Shown here in pieces: positions 26,643 to 34,438 of a DNA stretch of 64,000 nt. Where the stretch lies: positions 497,001 to 561,000 of the forward strand of contig NZ_CP022363.1 in the NCBI RefSeq assembly GCF_003119115.1, written 5' to 3'. Below the pieces are notes generated by a model. The model was not told the DNA's origin, ran no database searches, and saw only the letters and a list, made by a program, of their open reading frames with translations. This DNA is from Azospirillum sp. TSH58. Lineage in GTDB: Bacteria > Pseudomonadota > Alphaproteobacteria > Azospirillales > Azospirillaceae. The position numbers and the translations under genes were made by a program. Each line of letters begins with the position of its first letter. Position 1 is the first letter of the stretch.

Positions 26643-27317
26643 ATGTCAAACATTTCCTTGAGCAGTGCGGTCCCTTCAGCGTCGGCACATCCGACGATGC
26701 CCTCCAAGCCGCCGGTGAGCCGGACCAAGGAGGACGAAGCGAGCAACGGCGGCGGGAGGGCCGACCATGTGGCTTTGAGCCCGTTGGCATCGGCCTTGAA
26801 GGGTGACGCGCTTTCGCTGTTCGGCAAGTTGTCGACTGACGACCGAAGTGCATTGGGTCTCTTCGTTTCGTCCGGCCAGATGTCGGCCGACGAAATGAAC
26901 GATGCGCTTTCGGGGAAACTGAAGGAATCCCGCAGCCAGACCTTCTGGAAGGGCGCCATCGAGGCGGGTGTCGGACAGGAAACCGAAAGGCAGAAAAAGA
27001 TCAGAACGCTTTCGGAAAGCATCGAAGCGCGGTTGTCCGCCATCGATAAAATGGCAAATTCGGGGTTGCGCCTGGACCAGGCGGTCGCGATCTCGAACGA
27101 GATGCGAGGCGCGATGCGGGAACGCAGCTCGCTGATGGGTCAAACGGACGAAGGCGCGACCACCGTGAAGTTGACGGCGGAATTCGCCTTGAACAAGCTG
27201 GCGCGGACCGACTCGGAACGCGCGGCGGGGGAAAAGCTCAGCGCTCTGGGCTTCAAGTCCGAAAGCTTCGATCGACTCCTGACGGACACGGCGAAAAAGG
27301 ACATCGCGTCCATGTGA
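26643..27317 (+). CDS. Unrecognised protein with Ser/Pro-rich N-terminus, 224 aa
   Basis: Start at ATG 26643 after a GGGGGGAGG stretch; in-frame codons upstream lie in the AT-rich promoter. Residues 1-40 are Ser/Pro/Ala-rich and probably disordered. The rest is alpha-helical: a segment with LFGKLSTDDRSALGLFVSSG and QMSADEMNDALSGKLKES, a charged coil (QETERQKKIRTLSESIEARL), and a C-terminal block with TDSERAAGEKLSALGF. No Cys, membrane segment or enzyme motif is present. Codon use is visibly less GC-biased than in neighbours, suggesting recent acquisition. The disordered N-terminus plus helical body would fit a secreted effector or a structural protein, but I do not recognise it. Confidence 0.65.
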   Translation: MSNISLSSAVPSASAHPTMPSKPPVSRTKEDEASNGGGRADHVALSPLASALKGDALSLFGKLSTDDRSALGLFVSSGQMSADEMNDALSGKLKESRSQTFWKGAIEAGVGQETERQKKIRTLSESIEARLSAIDKMANSGLRLDQAVAISNEMRGAMRERSSLMGQTDEGATTVKLTAEFALNKLARTDSERAAGEKLSALGFKSESFDRLLTDTAKKDIASM

Positions 27318-27508
27318 GCGTGTGTGCGCTGTGACAACCGCGGTCCGCCGACCGTAATCCCGCTTTCAACACGTTCAACATCCCATCGTCCGGACCGCTC
27401 ATGACGTTCGCGATGGAAGACCTGCGCCGCTTTTTGCCATAAAGAGTATTGGAACCGGGGCGCTCGGCGAATTTTCCCGCTGACAGACCCCGACCGACAG
27501 GCGAAGGC

Positions 27509-28420
27509 ATGGGGAAGCAGGACGGGATGATGGACTGGGACAAGTTGCGGGTGTTCCACGCTGTGGCCGAGGCCGGCAGCTTCACCCACGCGGGCGAGGC
27601 CCTCAACCTCAGCCAATCGGCGGTCAGCCGGCAGATCAGCGCGCTGGAGGACAGCCTCGGCGTTCCGCTGTTCCACCGGCACGCCCGCGGCCTGATCCTG
27701 ACCGAGCAGGGCGAGTTGCTGAATCACGCGGCGCGCGACATCTTCGCGAAGCTGTCGATGACCCAAGCGATGCTGAGCGAGAGCAAGGACGCCGCCAAGG
27801 GGCCGCTGAAGGTGACGGCCACGGCCGCCTTCGGCTCGACATGGCTGACCCCGCGCATCGGGGAATTCCTGGCGCTCTACCCGGACATCCAGCTCACCCT
27901 GCTGATCACCGACACGGAACTGGATCTGGGCATGCGCGAGGCCGATGTGGCGATCCGCGTCAGCCCGCCGCGCCAGCCGGACCTGATCCAGCGGCATCTG
28001 ATGACTTTCCGCTCGCACCTCTACGCGCACCGCCGGTACCTGGACCGCAAGGGGGAGCCGCAGACGGTGGCCGATCTCGCCTCCCACGATCTGGTGACCT
28101 ATCCGCAGGAATTGCGCGCGCCCTTCGCCAACACCCATTGGCTGCGCGATCTGGTGACCGATCCGGTGGCCCGCGACCGGACCGTCCTTCAGGTCAACAA
28201 CCTGTACGCGATCTTCCGCGCCGTCGAGAGCGGACTGGGTGTCGGCTCGCTGCCCGACTATCTGGTGACCGGCCTGAACGACATTGTGCGGGTGCTGCCG
28301 GACCAGTCGGGGTCGAAGGTCGACGCCTTCTTCGTCTATCCGGAGGAACTGCGCCATTCCAAGCGCATCGCGGTCTTCCGCGACTTCCTGGTCAAGAAGG
28401 TTGCGGAGAGCCAATTCTAG
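27509..28420 (+). CDS. LysR-family transcriptional regulator
   Basis: 303 residues from ATG 27509; ATG 27530 (MDWDKLRVFHAVAEAGSF) is a plausible shorter start, and most relatives begin there. The HTH is clear (FTHAGEALNLSQSAVSRQIS, LEDSLGVPLFHRHARG). The effector domain (from KVTATAAFGSTWL) is full length. It is followed by a strong terminator and stands alone, so its targets are unknown; the MFS gene downstream has its own promoter. Confidence 0.92.
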   Translation: MGKQDGMMDWDKLRVFHAVAEAGSFTHAGEALNLSQSAVSRQISALEDSLGVPLFHRHARGLILTEQGELLNHAARDIFAKLSMTQAMLSESKDAAKGPLKVTATAAFGSTWLTPRIGEFLALYPDIQLTLLITDTELDLGMREADVAIRVSPPRQPDLIQRHLMTFRSHLYAHRRYLDRKGEPQTVADLASHDLVTYPQELRAPFANTHWLRDLVTDPVARDRTVLQVNNLYAIFRAVESGLGVGSLPDYLVTGLNDIVRVLPDQSGSKVDAFFVYPEELRHSKRIAVFRDFLVKKVAESQF

Positions 28421-28446
28421 TTCCCGCTCAACGGGTTGGCGGACAG

Positions 28447-28485
28447 GGGCACGGCGCCGGACAGGGCCGTGCCCTTTTGTTTTTT
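28447..28485 (+). terminator. Rho-independent terminator after the LysR gene
   Basis: GGGCACGGC / GCCGTGCCC (9-bp perfect stem, 10-nt loop) followed by TTTTGTTTTTT. Confidence 0.9.
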
Positions 28486-28552
28486 CTGCCATCTGGTATG
28501 CGACATATTGTCGGTCAGGACGGAACGGCCGACTTAGCGCTTGCGCGCTGAA

Positions 28553-28570
28553 CTGATATATTAATATATG
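28553..28570. promoter_or_regulatory. AT-rich dyad upstream of the MFS gene (GntR-type operator candidate)
   Basis: CTGATATATTAATATATG contains the perfect 14-bp palindrome ATATATTAATATAT. Seventeen of 18 bases recur at 34272-34289, and the core resembles the site at 31218-31231 in front of the TRAP operon. Confidence 0.6.
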
Positions 28571-28704
28571 CTGCATATGCGGAGCCCACCGCGTGTCAGC
28601 TTTCAAGCCCTGGGCCCCATCCGAAAAATTGCAATCGCCAGGAAATTCCCGGACGGGAAAGGCGTGCGCCCATGCCTGCCGATGAACAGGCAAGTGAGGA
28701 AGTC

Positions 28705-29991
28705 ATGAAGTTAGTGCGTGGCCTGAGATGGAAAGTCCTGGCGCTCATCATGCTGGGGACGATCATCAACTACATCGACCGCAACACGCTGGGCATCCTG
28801 GCGCCGATGCTCAAGGAAGAACTGCACTTCACGACGGAGCAGTATTCCTACATCGTCAGCGTGTTCCAGCTCTGCTACAGCCTGATGCAGCCGATCGCCG
28901 GCTACGTGACGGACCTCATCGGTCTGAAGTTCGGCTACGCGATGTTCGCCTTCGTCTGGGGCAGCGCGGCGGCCCTGCACGCATTCTCCGGCGGCTGGCA
29001 GTCGATGGCCTTCTTCCGCGGCCTGCTGGGCATCAGCGAGGCGGCGGCCATGCCGTCGGGCGCCAAGACCGCCACCCTGTGGTTCCCGGCCAAGGAGCGG
29101 TCCATCGCCACGGGCTGGTTCAACACCGGCAGCTCGGTCGGCGCCATGATCGCCCCGCCGCTGGTGATCTGGCTGTCCGTGACCTGGAGCTGGCAGATCG
29201 CCTTCGTCGTCACCGGCCTGCTGGGCGTCGGCCTGTCGATGCTGTGGCTGGCGCTGTACCGCAACCCGGAGAACCACCCGCGCCTGACCAAGGAGGAGCA
29301 CGCCTACATCCTGGACGGCCAGGAGCAGGTGCAGCTTCCCAAGCCCTCGATGAAGCGCGTCGTCACCATGCGCAAGTTCTGGGGCATCGCCGCCGCCCGC
29401 TTCCTGACCGAGCCGGCGTGGCAGACCTTCAGCTTCTGGATCCCGCTCTACATGGTCAGCACGCGCGGCATGGACATCAAGCAGTTCGCGCTGTTCGCCT
29501 GGCTGCCCTTCCTGTTCGCCGACATCGGCTGCGTCCTCAGCGGCTACCTGTCGCCCTTCTTCGCCAAGCGCTTCCGCATGTCGCTGGTCAACTCGCGCAT
29601 CGCCGGCATCGGCATCGGCGCGGTGTGCATGATCGGCCCGGCCCTGATCGGCCTGACCAGCAGCCCGATCACCGCCATCTTCCTGTTCTCGGTCGGCGCC
29701 TTCGCGCACCAGATGCTGTCGAGCCTGCTCTACGCCCTGGTCACCGACACCTTCGAGAAGCAGGACGTCGCCACGGCGACCGGTTTCGGCGGCATGGCCG
29801 GCTACATGGGCGGCATGATCTTCTCGCTGATCATCGGCCAGCTCGCCAGCACGATCGGTTACGAGCCGCTGTTCGTCTGCCTGTCGGTCTTCGACATCAC
29901 GGCCTTCATCGTGGTGCTGGTGGTTCTCGGCCAGTGGGGCCGGAACAAGGTCACGCCCCCGGCGGTGCCGAGCGGCGCCCACGCCGACTGA
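28705..29991 (+). CDS. MFS transporter, anion:cation symporter (hexuronate/phthalate-like)
   Basis: 428 residues from ATG 28705, which has GAGG 6 nt upstream; ATG 28672 is possible. Twelve membrane segments can be followed. The family signature INYIDRNTLGILAPMLKEEL in the first helix-loop and GISEAAAMPSGAKT with WFPAKERSIATGWFNTGSS between helices 4 and 5 are typical of the ExuT/GarP-like anion:cation symporters, which take up sugar acids or aromatic acids. A strong terminator follows. The TRAP importer downstream with similar operator dyads suggests a shared sugar-acid or organic-acid regulon. Confidence 0.9.
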   Translation: MKLVRGLRWKVLALIMLGTIINYIDRNTLGILAPMLKEELHFTTEQYSYIVSVFQLCYSLMQPIAGYVTDLIGLKFGYAMFAFVWGSAAALHAFSGGWQSMAFFRGLLGISEAAAMPSGAKTATLWFPAKERSIATGWFNTGSSVGAMIAPPLVIWLSVTWSWQIAFVVTGLLGVGLSMLWLALYRNPENHPRLTKEEHAYILDGQEQVQLPKPSMKRVVTMRKFWGIAAARFLTEPAWQTFSFWIPLYMVSTRGMDIKQFALFAWLPFLFADIGCVLSGYLSPFFAKRFRMSLVNSRIAGIGIGAVCMIGPALIGLTSSPITAIFLFSVGAFAHQMLSSLLYALVTDTFEKQDVATATGFGGMAGYMGGMIFSLIIGQLASTIGYEPLFVCLSVFDITAFIVVLVVLGQWGRNKVTPPAVPSGAHAD

Positions 29992-30014
29992 CCCGGACCT
30001 CGTCTCGTCTCATG

Positions 30015-30057
30015 GGGCCGCGCGATCCGGGAAGACCCGGGCCGCGCGGCCCTTTTT
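30015..30057 (+). terminator. Rho-independent terminator after the MFS gene
   Basis: GGGCCGCGCG / CGCGCGGCCC forms a perfect 10-bp stem, with an inner CCGGG / CCCGG pairing, followed by TTTTT. Confidence 0.9.
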
Positions 30058-30074
30058 CCATTTGGACGAACGGT

Positions 30075-30155
30075 TTACTGGACGGCGGCGGTCAGCAGGG
30101 AGGCGAGGGCGAAGCCGCTGACGATGACGAGGCGGGCGATGATGTGGGTCTTCAT
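30075..30155 (-). CDS. Possible 26-aa membrane peptide
   Basis: ATG at 30155 has GGAG 8 nt upstream (GGAGCCATGCC before the start). The translation is MKTHIIARLVIVSGFALASL then LTAAVQ: two basic residues followed by one hydrophobic stretch. Such short single-span peptides are common but easily arise by chance in GC-rich DNA. It lies alone between the MFS terminator and the GntR gene, on the minus strand, and is downstream of GntR by about 230 nt. Confidence 0.4.
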   Translation of the reverse strand: MKTHIIARLVIVSGFALASLLTAAVQ

Positions 30156-30386
30156 GGCATGGCTCCGATTGGCTTTGGCGGGCGGCGGGGCGAGCCCCGT
30201 TTCCGTGTTGAGCCAATGTTCGCACCGCGCGGATTAAAGACAAACCGCGCAATTCGCATGCCTTCCATATCGATATTGCAGCGCAACATAGCGCTGTTAT
30301 AAGTCGAGAGCCTGATGAATGGAAGTATTCGCAGCGCTCTTCACAGCGCTGCTACTGACTCTGTTGCAGCGCTGCGATCCCAGTGG

Positions 30387-31106
30387 TCATGCGGATTCGG
30401 CGATCGATTCGGCGGGGACGGAATCGCTGTCGAACAGGTCGGGGAAGCGCTGGGCCAGTTCGGGCAGGGAGTTCAGGATCTCGCGCAGATGCACGCGCAT
30501 GGCGGCCTCGGCGGCGTCGGGACAGCGCGCCCGGATGCCCTCGACGATCTGCTCGTGCTGGGCGATCAGCCGATCCAGCGGGGTCGCCTGCGGCAGGCTG
30601 AGGTAGCGCACACGGTCCATCTGGGCCTTGGTTTCCTCCACCACCCGCCACGCGTATTCGCAATCGACGCCCAGAGCGATGGTGCGGTGGAAGGCTTCGT
30701 CCAGTTCCAGGAAGGCCGCCGGGTTGGTGCTCTGGGCGGCGTCGCGCTGGGCCTTCAGGTTGGTCTCCAGCTCCGTGACGGCGCGGGCGGGCAAGCCCTC
30801 GCCGGCCTTGCGGGCCACGGCCAACTCGACCGCCTCGCGGACGAAGCGGGCGTCCATCACCTGCTTGGCCGAGATCTTCACCACGAAGGTGCCGCGCTGC
30901 GGGCGGATGATGACCAGCCCGGATTCGCTGAGCTTGATGAAGGCCTCGCGCACCGGTTGGCGGCTGACGCCGAGCTGGCCCGCGACCTCCTGCTCGGACA
31001 GCGGCTGGCCGGGCTGGAACTGCATCGTCACGATGGCGTGGCGCAGCTCCCGGAAGACGCGTCGCGCCACGGGCTCCGTCGAATCGGGCTCGATCCTCCT
31101 CAACAT
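30387..31106 (-). CDS. GntR-family regulator, FCD (FadR) subgroup
   Basis: 239 residues. Winged HTH at residues 8-75 (RVFRELRHAIVTMQFQPGQP, LGVSRQPVREAFIKLSESGL, RGTFVVKIS) and a helical FCD domain (DARFVREAVELAVARKAGEG, LDEAFHRTIALG, HEQIVEGIRARCPDAAEAAM) with the Asp/His residues that bind a metal and carboxylate ligand. It is divergent from the TRAP operon with a dyad (31218-31231) in between, so it most likely represses that operon and itself, and perhaps the MFS gene. The inducer is probably a sugar acid or related carboxylate. Confidence 0.92.
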   Translation of the reverse strand: MLRRIEPDSTEPVARRVFRELRHAIVTMQFQPGQPLSEQEVAGQLGVSRQPVREAFIKLSESGLVIIRPQRGTFVVKISAKQVMDARFVREAVELAVARKAGEGLPARAVTELETNLKAQRDAAQSTNPAAFLELDEAFHRTIALGVDCEYAWRVVEETKAQMDRVRYLSLPQATPLDRLIAQHEQIVEGIRARCPDAAEAAMRVHLREILNSLPELAQRFPDLFDSDSVPAESIAESA

Positions 31107-31217
31107 GCTCCCCCCATCCCTTCTTTTTTGGGTCCGTCCCGCCGGTGCGCGCCCGGACGATCCCGGGCGGCGGATTCATCCTGCACCGTTCGCAAGCCCA
31201 TGGACAACACCATTCTT

Positions 31218-31231
31218 GTATACTACCATAC
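31218..31231. promoter_or_regulatory. GntR operator candidate in the GntR/TRAP divergent region
   Basis: GTAT-N6-ATAC (GTATACTACCATAC); with flanks, TTGTAT-N6-ATACCA pairs at 5 of 6 positions. It shares TATACTA-N2-ATA with the dyad at 34272 and, apart from one base, with that at 28553. It lies about 60 bp upstream of dctP. Confidence 0.6.
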
Positions 31232-31291
31232 CAGTTGCGTACCGAACAATCGCCTCCGTGCAAGAGGCGTTGTCCTCAAAGGGAGGAAACA

Positions 31292-32275
31292 TTGAGCATC
31301 ATCACCCGCACCTGGCGCGTGGCCGCCCTCGGCTTTGCGCTGGCCACCGTCGCCGGCGGCGCGCTGGCCGCCGACTACACGCTCAGCGTCAACACCGCGC
31401 TGGCCCAGCAGGACCCGCTCTACCGGGGGCTGGAGGAGTTCAAGAAGAACGTCGAGTCGCGGTCCGGCGGCAAGATGGCCGTCCGCCTGTTCCCCGGCTC
31501 GCAGCTCGGCAAGGACGAGGACGTGCTGGAGCAGGCCCGCGCCGGGGCCGGAGTCGCGGTCGTCGTCGACGGCGGGCGTCTGGCCGTCTTCGTGAAGGAG
31601 TTCGGCGTTCTGGGCGGCCCGTACCTCGCCCAGGGCTACGACGGCATCCGAAAGGTCGTCACCTCGCCGCTGTTCGACCAGTGGTCGGAGAAGCTGCGCA
31701 AGGCGTCGGGCCATCAGGTGCTGTCCTTCAACTGGTGGCAGGGCGAACGGCACCTGCTGACCAACAAGCCGGTCAAGGGGCCGGAAGACCTCGCCGGCAT
31801 CCGCATGCGCACGCCGGGCGCGCCGGTGTGGATGGAGACGATCCGCGCCATGGGCGCCACGCCGACCCCGATGGGCTGGTCGGAGGTCTACACCGGCCTC
31901 CAGCAGAAGGTGATCGACGGCGTCGAGGCCCAGCACCCCGCCAGCTTCGGCGCGCGCCTCTACGAGGTGACCAACCGCATCACCAAGACCGGCCACATCA
32001 ACCTGATCACCGGCATCGTCACCAGCGCCACCTGGTTCGACAAGCTGCCGCCGGAGCAGCAGACGATCCTGAAGGAAGAGGCGCTGAAGGCCGGCGACAG
32101 CGCGTCGCGCGCCACCCAGGCGTCGCTCGCCGACTTCGAGAAGCAGATGAAGGAGAAGGGCGTGACGATCGAGGAGATCGACGTGACGCCGTTCCGCAAG
32201 GCCACGGCGCCGGTCTACGAGAAGCTGGGCTACGCCGAACTCCACAAGGACGTGGAAAAGCTGCTGCAGAACTGA
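31292..32275 (+). CDS. dctP: TRAP transporter substrate-binding protein (DctP family)
   Basis: 327 residues starting at TTG 31292, selected because GGGAGG lies 6 nt upstream and the signal peptide then starts correctly (residues 1-26, cleavage after GGALA). The mature protein shows the DctP fold: LEEFKKNVESRSGGKMAVRL, LVDEDVLEQ-like LGKDEDVLEQARAG, and FNWWQGERHLLTNKPVKGPE with LAGIRMRTPGAPVWMETIRA, which contains the conserved Arg that binds the substrate carboxylate. With the two membrane subunits encoded downstream it forms a sodium-driven importer of a carboxylate. The exact substrate is open; the neighbouring sugar-acid-type MFS gene points to a sugar acid. Confidence 0.93.
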   Translation: MSIITRTWRVAALGFALATVAGGALAADYTLSVNTALAQQDPLYRGLEEFKKNVESRSGGKMAVRLFPGSQLGKDEDVLEQARAGAGVAVVVDGGRLAVFVKEFGVLGGPYLAQGYDGIRKVVTSPLFDQWSEKLRKASGHQVLSFNWWQGERHLLTNKPVKGPEDLAGIRMRTPGAPVWMETIRAMGATPTPMGWSEVYTGLQQKVIDGVEAQHPASFGARLYEVTNRITKTGHINLITGIVTSATWFDKLPPEQQTILKEEALKAGDSASRATQASLADFEKQMKEKGVTIEEIDVTPFRKATAPVYEKLGYAELHKDVEKLLQN

Positions 32276-32296
32276 CGGGGGTCGATCCGCGCCGAC

Positions 32297-32390
32297 CTTG
32301 CCCCCACCCTGACCCTCCCCCGCTTGCGCAGGGAAGGGGGACGAATTCTCCCTCCCCTGCAAAGCGGGGGAGGGCCGGGGTGGGGGCAAG
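32297..32390. repeat. C/G-rich long inverted repeat (copy 1)
   Basis: The two arms, each about 40 nt, start CTTGCCCCCACCC and end GGGTGGGGGCAAG, with CCCTCCCCCGCTT inside; arms are nearly identical in reverse complement. A related copy lies at 55897-55987. Here it separates dctP from dctQ and may act as a processing or attenuation hairpin that leaves more dctP than permease. Confidence 0.85.
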
Positions 32391-32435
32391 GCTTCCCAAT
32401 CCAAAGCCGCCCGCCGCCATCAAGGGATCGCCATC

Positions 32436-32954
32436 ATGTCGTCCTTGTTTCACAAGGGGGAAGCCGTCCTGGCGATGCTTCTCCTCGCCGCCATCGTTCT
32501 GCTCGTCTTCGCCGCCGGCGTCATGCGCTGGTTCGGCCATCCCCTGGTCTGGTCGGTGGACGTGGCGCAGCTCCTGTTCGTCTGGGTCGCCTTCCTCGGC
32601 GCCGACATGGCGCTGCGCAAGCGCGCCCACATCGGCATCGACTATCTGGTCAAGCGCCTGCCCAATTCCACCCGGGCCGTGCTGGATGTCGTGCTGGGCG
32701 TGCTGGTTCTCGCCTTCCTCGTCACCATGACGGTGATGGGCTACCGCCTGACCATGCTGAACCTGGAACGCCAGTTCGGCGACAGCGGCATCAGCTACGC
32801 CTTCGTCACCGCCGCGGTGCCGGTGGGCTGCCTGCTGCTCGCCATCACGCTGACCGGGCAGATCCTGGACACCCTGCGCGAGCTGCGCAGCCACCCCAAG
32901 CCGGTCTTCGCCCCGGCCCCGAAATCCGGCGACATCGAGGAGGTCGTGCCGTGA
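32436..32954 (+). CDS. dctQ: TRAP transporter small permease (DctQ)
   Basis: 172 residues with four membrane segments (residues 10-30, 43-62, 82-103 and 125-148). The DctQ pattern VWSVDVAQLLFVWVAFLGAD, then RKRAHIGIDYLV, is present. Its TGA overlaps the GTG start of dctM (GTGA), so the two membrane subunits are translationally coupled. It is separated from dctP by 160 bp that hold the inverted repeat. Confidence 0.93.
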   Translation: MSSLFHKGEAVLAMLLLAAIVLLVFAAGVMRWFGHPLVWSVDVAQLLFVWVAFLGADMALRKRAHIGIDYLVKRLPNSTRAVLDVVLGVLVLAFLVTMTVMGYRLTMLNLERQFGDSGISYAFVTAAVPVGCLLLAITLTGQILDTLRELRSHPKPVFAPAPKSGDIEEVVP

Positions 32955-34228
32955 CCCTGCTTGCCGTCACCTTCTTCGCGCTGATGGCCTTCGGCCTTCC
33001 CATCGCCTTTGCCATCGGCATCGCCGGCTTCTCCTTCTTCGCCACGAACGACATCATCCCGATGTCCATCGGGGTGCAGCAGGTCGCCTCGGCCTCGCAG
33101 AGCTTCCCGCTGCTGGCCGTGCCCTTCTTCGTGCTGGCCGGTCACATGATGAACCGGACGGGCATCACCAGCCGCCTGATCAACTGCTCCAACGTGCTGG
33201 TCTCCTGGATGTCCGGCGGGCTGGCGCAGGTCTGCATCGTGCTGTCCACCCTGATGGGCGGCGTCTCCGGCTCGGCGGTGGCCGACGCGGCGATGGAGGC
33301 CCGCATCCTCGGCCCCAGCCTGATCGCCCGCGGCTACTCGAAGGGCTTCACCGCCGCCGCCATCGCGGTCGGCTCGCTGATCACCGCGACCATCCCGCCC
33401 AGCCTGGGGCTGATCCTCTACGGCTTCGTCGGCAACGTGTCGATCGGGCGGCTGTTCCTGGCCGGCGTCATTCCGGGCTTCATGATGATGGCCGGGCTGA
33501 TGCTGACCGTCTGGCTGATCGCGCGCCGCCGCGGCTACCGCCCGGAGATGGCGGAGCGCCCGACCCTGCGCACCGTATGGCGGGCGGTGGCCGACGCCAA
33601 ATGGGCGCTGCTGTTCCCGGTGGCCCTGCTGTTCGCCATCCGCGGCGGCCTGTTCACCCCGTCGGAGGTCGGCGCCTTCGCCGTCGTCTACGCCGCCGTC
33701 GTCGGCTTCCTGCTGCACCGGGAGCTGACCTGGGCCGCGGTGGCCGAGGCGCTTCAGGAAGCGGTGGTGGACACCGGCCTGATCATGCTCATCATCCTGT
33801 TCTCGGGCATGGTCGGCTACGCCATCATCTTCGAGCAGGCGCCCCAGACCATCGCCGAGGCGATGACCCAGCTCACCACCAACCCGCTGCTGGTGGTCGC
33901 GCTGATCCTGATCTTCCTGTTCATCGCCGGCCTGTTCGTCGAAAGCACGGTGCTGGTCCTGCTGCTGACGCCGATCTTCCTGCCGATCGTGACGCCGCTG
34001 GGCGTCGATCCGGTGCATTTCGGCATCCTGATGATGACCATCGTGACTCTGGGCTCGATGACGCCGCCGGTGGGCGTGGCGATGTACACGGTGTGCAGCC
34101 TGCTCGACTGCCCGGTGGAGGAGTATGTCGTCGAATCGCTGCCCTTCGTCGGCACCATCGTCCTGCTGGTCGCCGTGCTGACGCTGTGGCCGGGGCTGGT
34201 GCTGTTCCTGCCCAACATGCTGATGTGA
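32951..34228 (+). CDS. dctM: TRAP transporter large permease (DctM)
   Basis: 425 residues beginning at GTG 32951. About 12 membrane segments make the transport domain: PIAFAIGIAGFSFFATNDII, VPFFVLAGHMMNRTGIT, GGVSGSAVADAAMEARILGP (the conserved substrate/sodium loop), SLITATIPPSLGLILYGFVG, and near the end LMMTIVTLGSMTPPVGVAMY. The subunit carries out sodium-coupled transport of the ligand delivered by DctP. It ends the operon. Confidence 0.95.
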   Translation: MTLLAVTFFALMAFGLPIAFAIGIAGFSFFATNDIIPMSIGVQQVASASQSFPLLAVPFFVLAGHMMNRTGITSRLINCSNVLVSWMSGGLAQVCIVLSTLMGGVSGSAVADAAMEARILGPSLIARGYSKGFTAAAIAVGSLITATIPPSLGLILYGFVGNVSIGRLFLAGVIPGFMMMAGLMLTVWLIARRRGYRPEMAERPTLRTVWRAVADAKWALLFPVALLFAIRGGLFTPSEVGAFAVVYAAVVGFLLHRELTWAAVAEALQEAVVDTGLIMLIILFSGMVGYAIIFEQAPQTIAEAMTQLTTNPLLVVALILIFLFIAGLFVESTVLVLLLTPIFLPIVTPLGVDPVHFGILMMTIVTLGSMTPPVGVAMYTVCSLLDCPVEEYVVESLPFVGTIVLLVAVLTLWPGLVLFLPNMLM

Positions 34229-34271
34229 GGCCTGAGGGGAGGGCAAGGGGGGCTTGTCTTGGGGCGGGGCG

Positions 34272-34289
34272 CTGATATACTAATATATG
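34272..34289. promoter_or_regulatory. AT-rich dyad downstream of dctM
   Basis: CTGATATACTAATATATG matches the site upstream of the MFS gene at 17 of 18 bases and is flanked by GCG on both sides. It lies 43 bp after dctM with no plus-strand gene behind it. It may be an operator left from a lost gene, or an upstream site for looping. Confidence 0.5.
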
Positions 34290-34402
34290 GCGCTCCGATC
34301 TCTCGGCGGACCCACGGCCGGTCCGGGCACACCAAGCCCCGTCCATGGAGCGTCCTTGTCATTGTGGAAACGGGGCAGGGCCGCGTGTGAAGGGCAAACG
34401 CC

Positions 34403-34431
34403 AAGGGGCGGTCCGGGCAGGGCCGCCCCTT
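34403..34431. terminator. Hairpin after the DUF808 gene
   Basis: AAGGGGCGG / CCGCCCCTT, 9-bp perfect stem, 8 nt beyond the minus-strand stop at 34439. On the plus strand it could also stop read-through from dctM. The T-run is short. Confidence 0.5.
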
Positions 34432-34438
34432 CGCGCGT

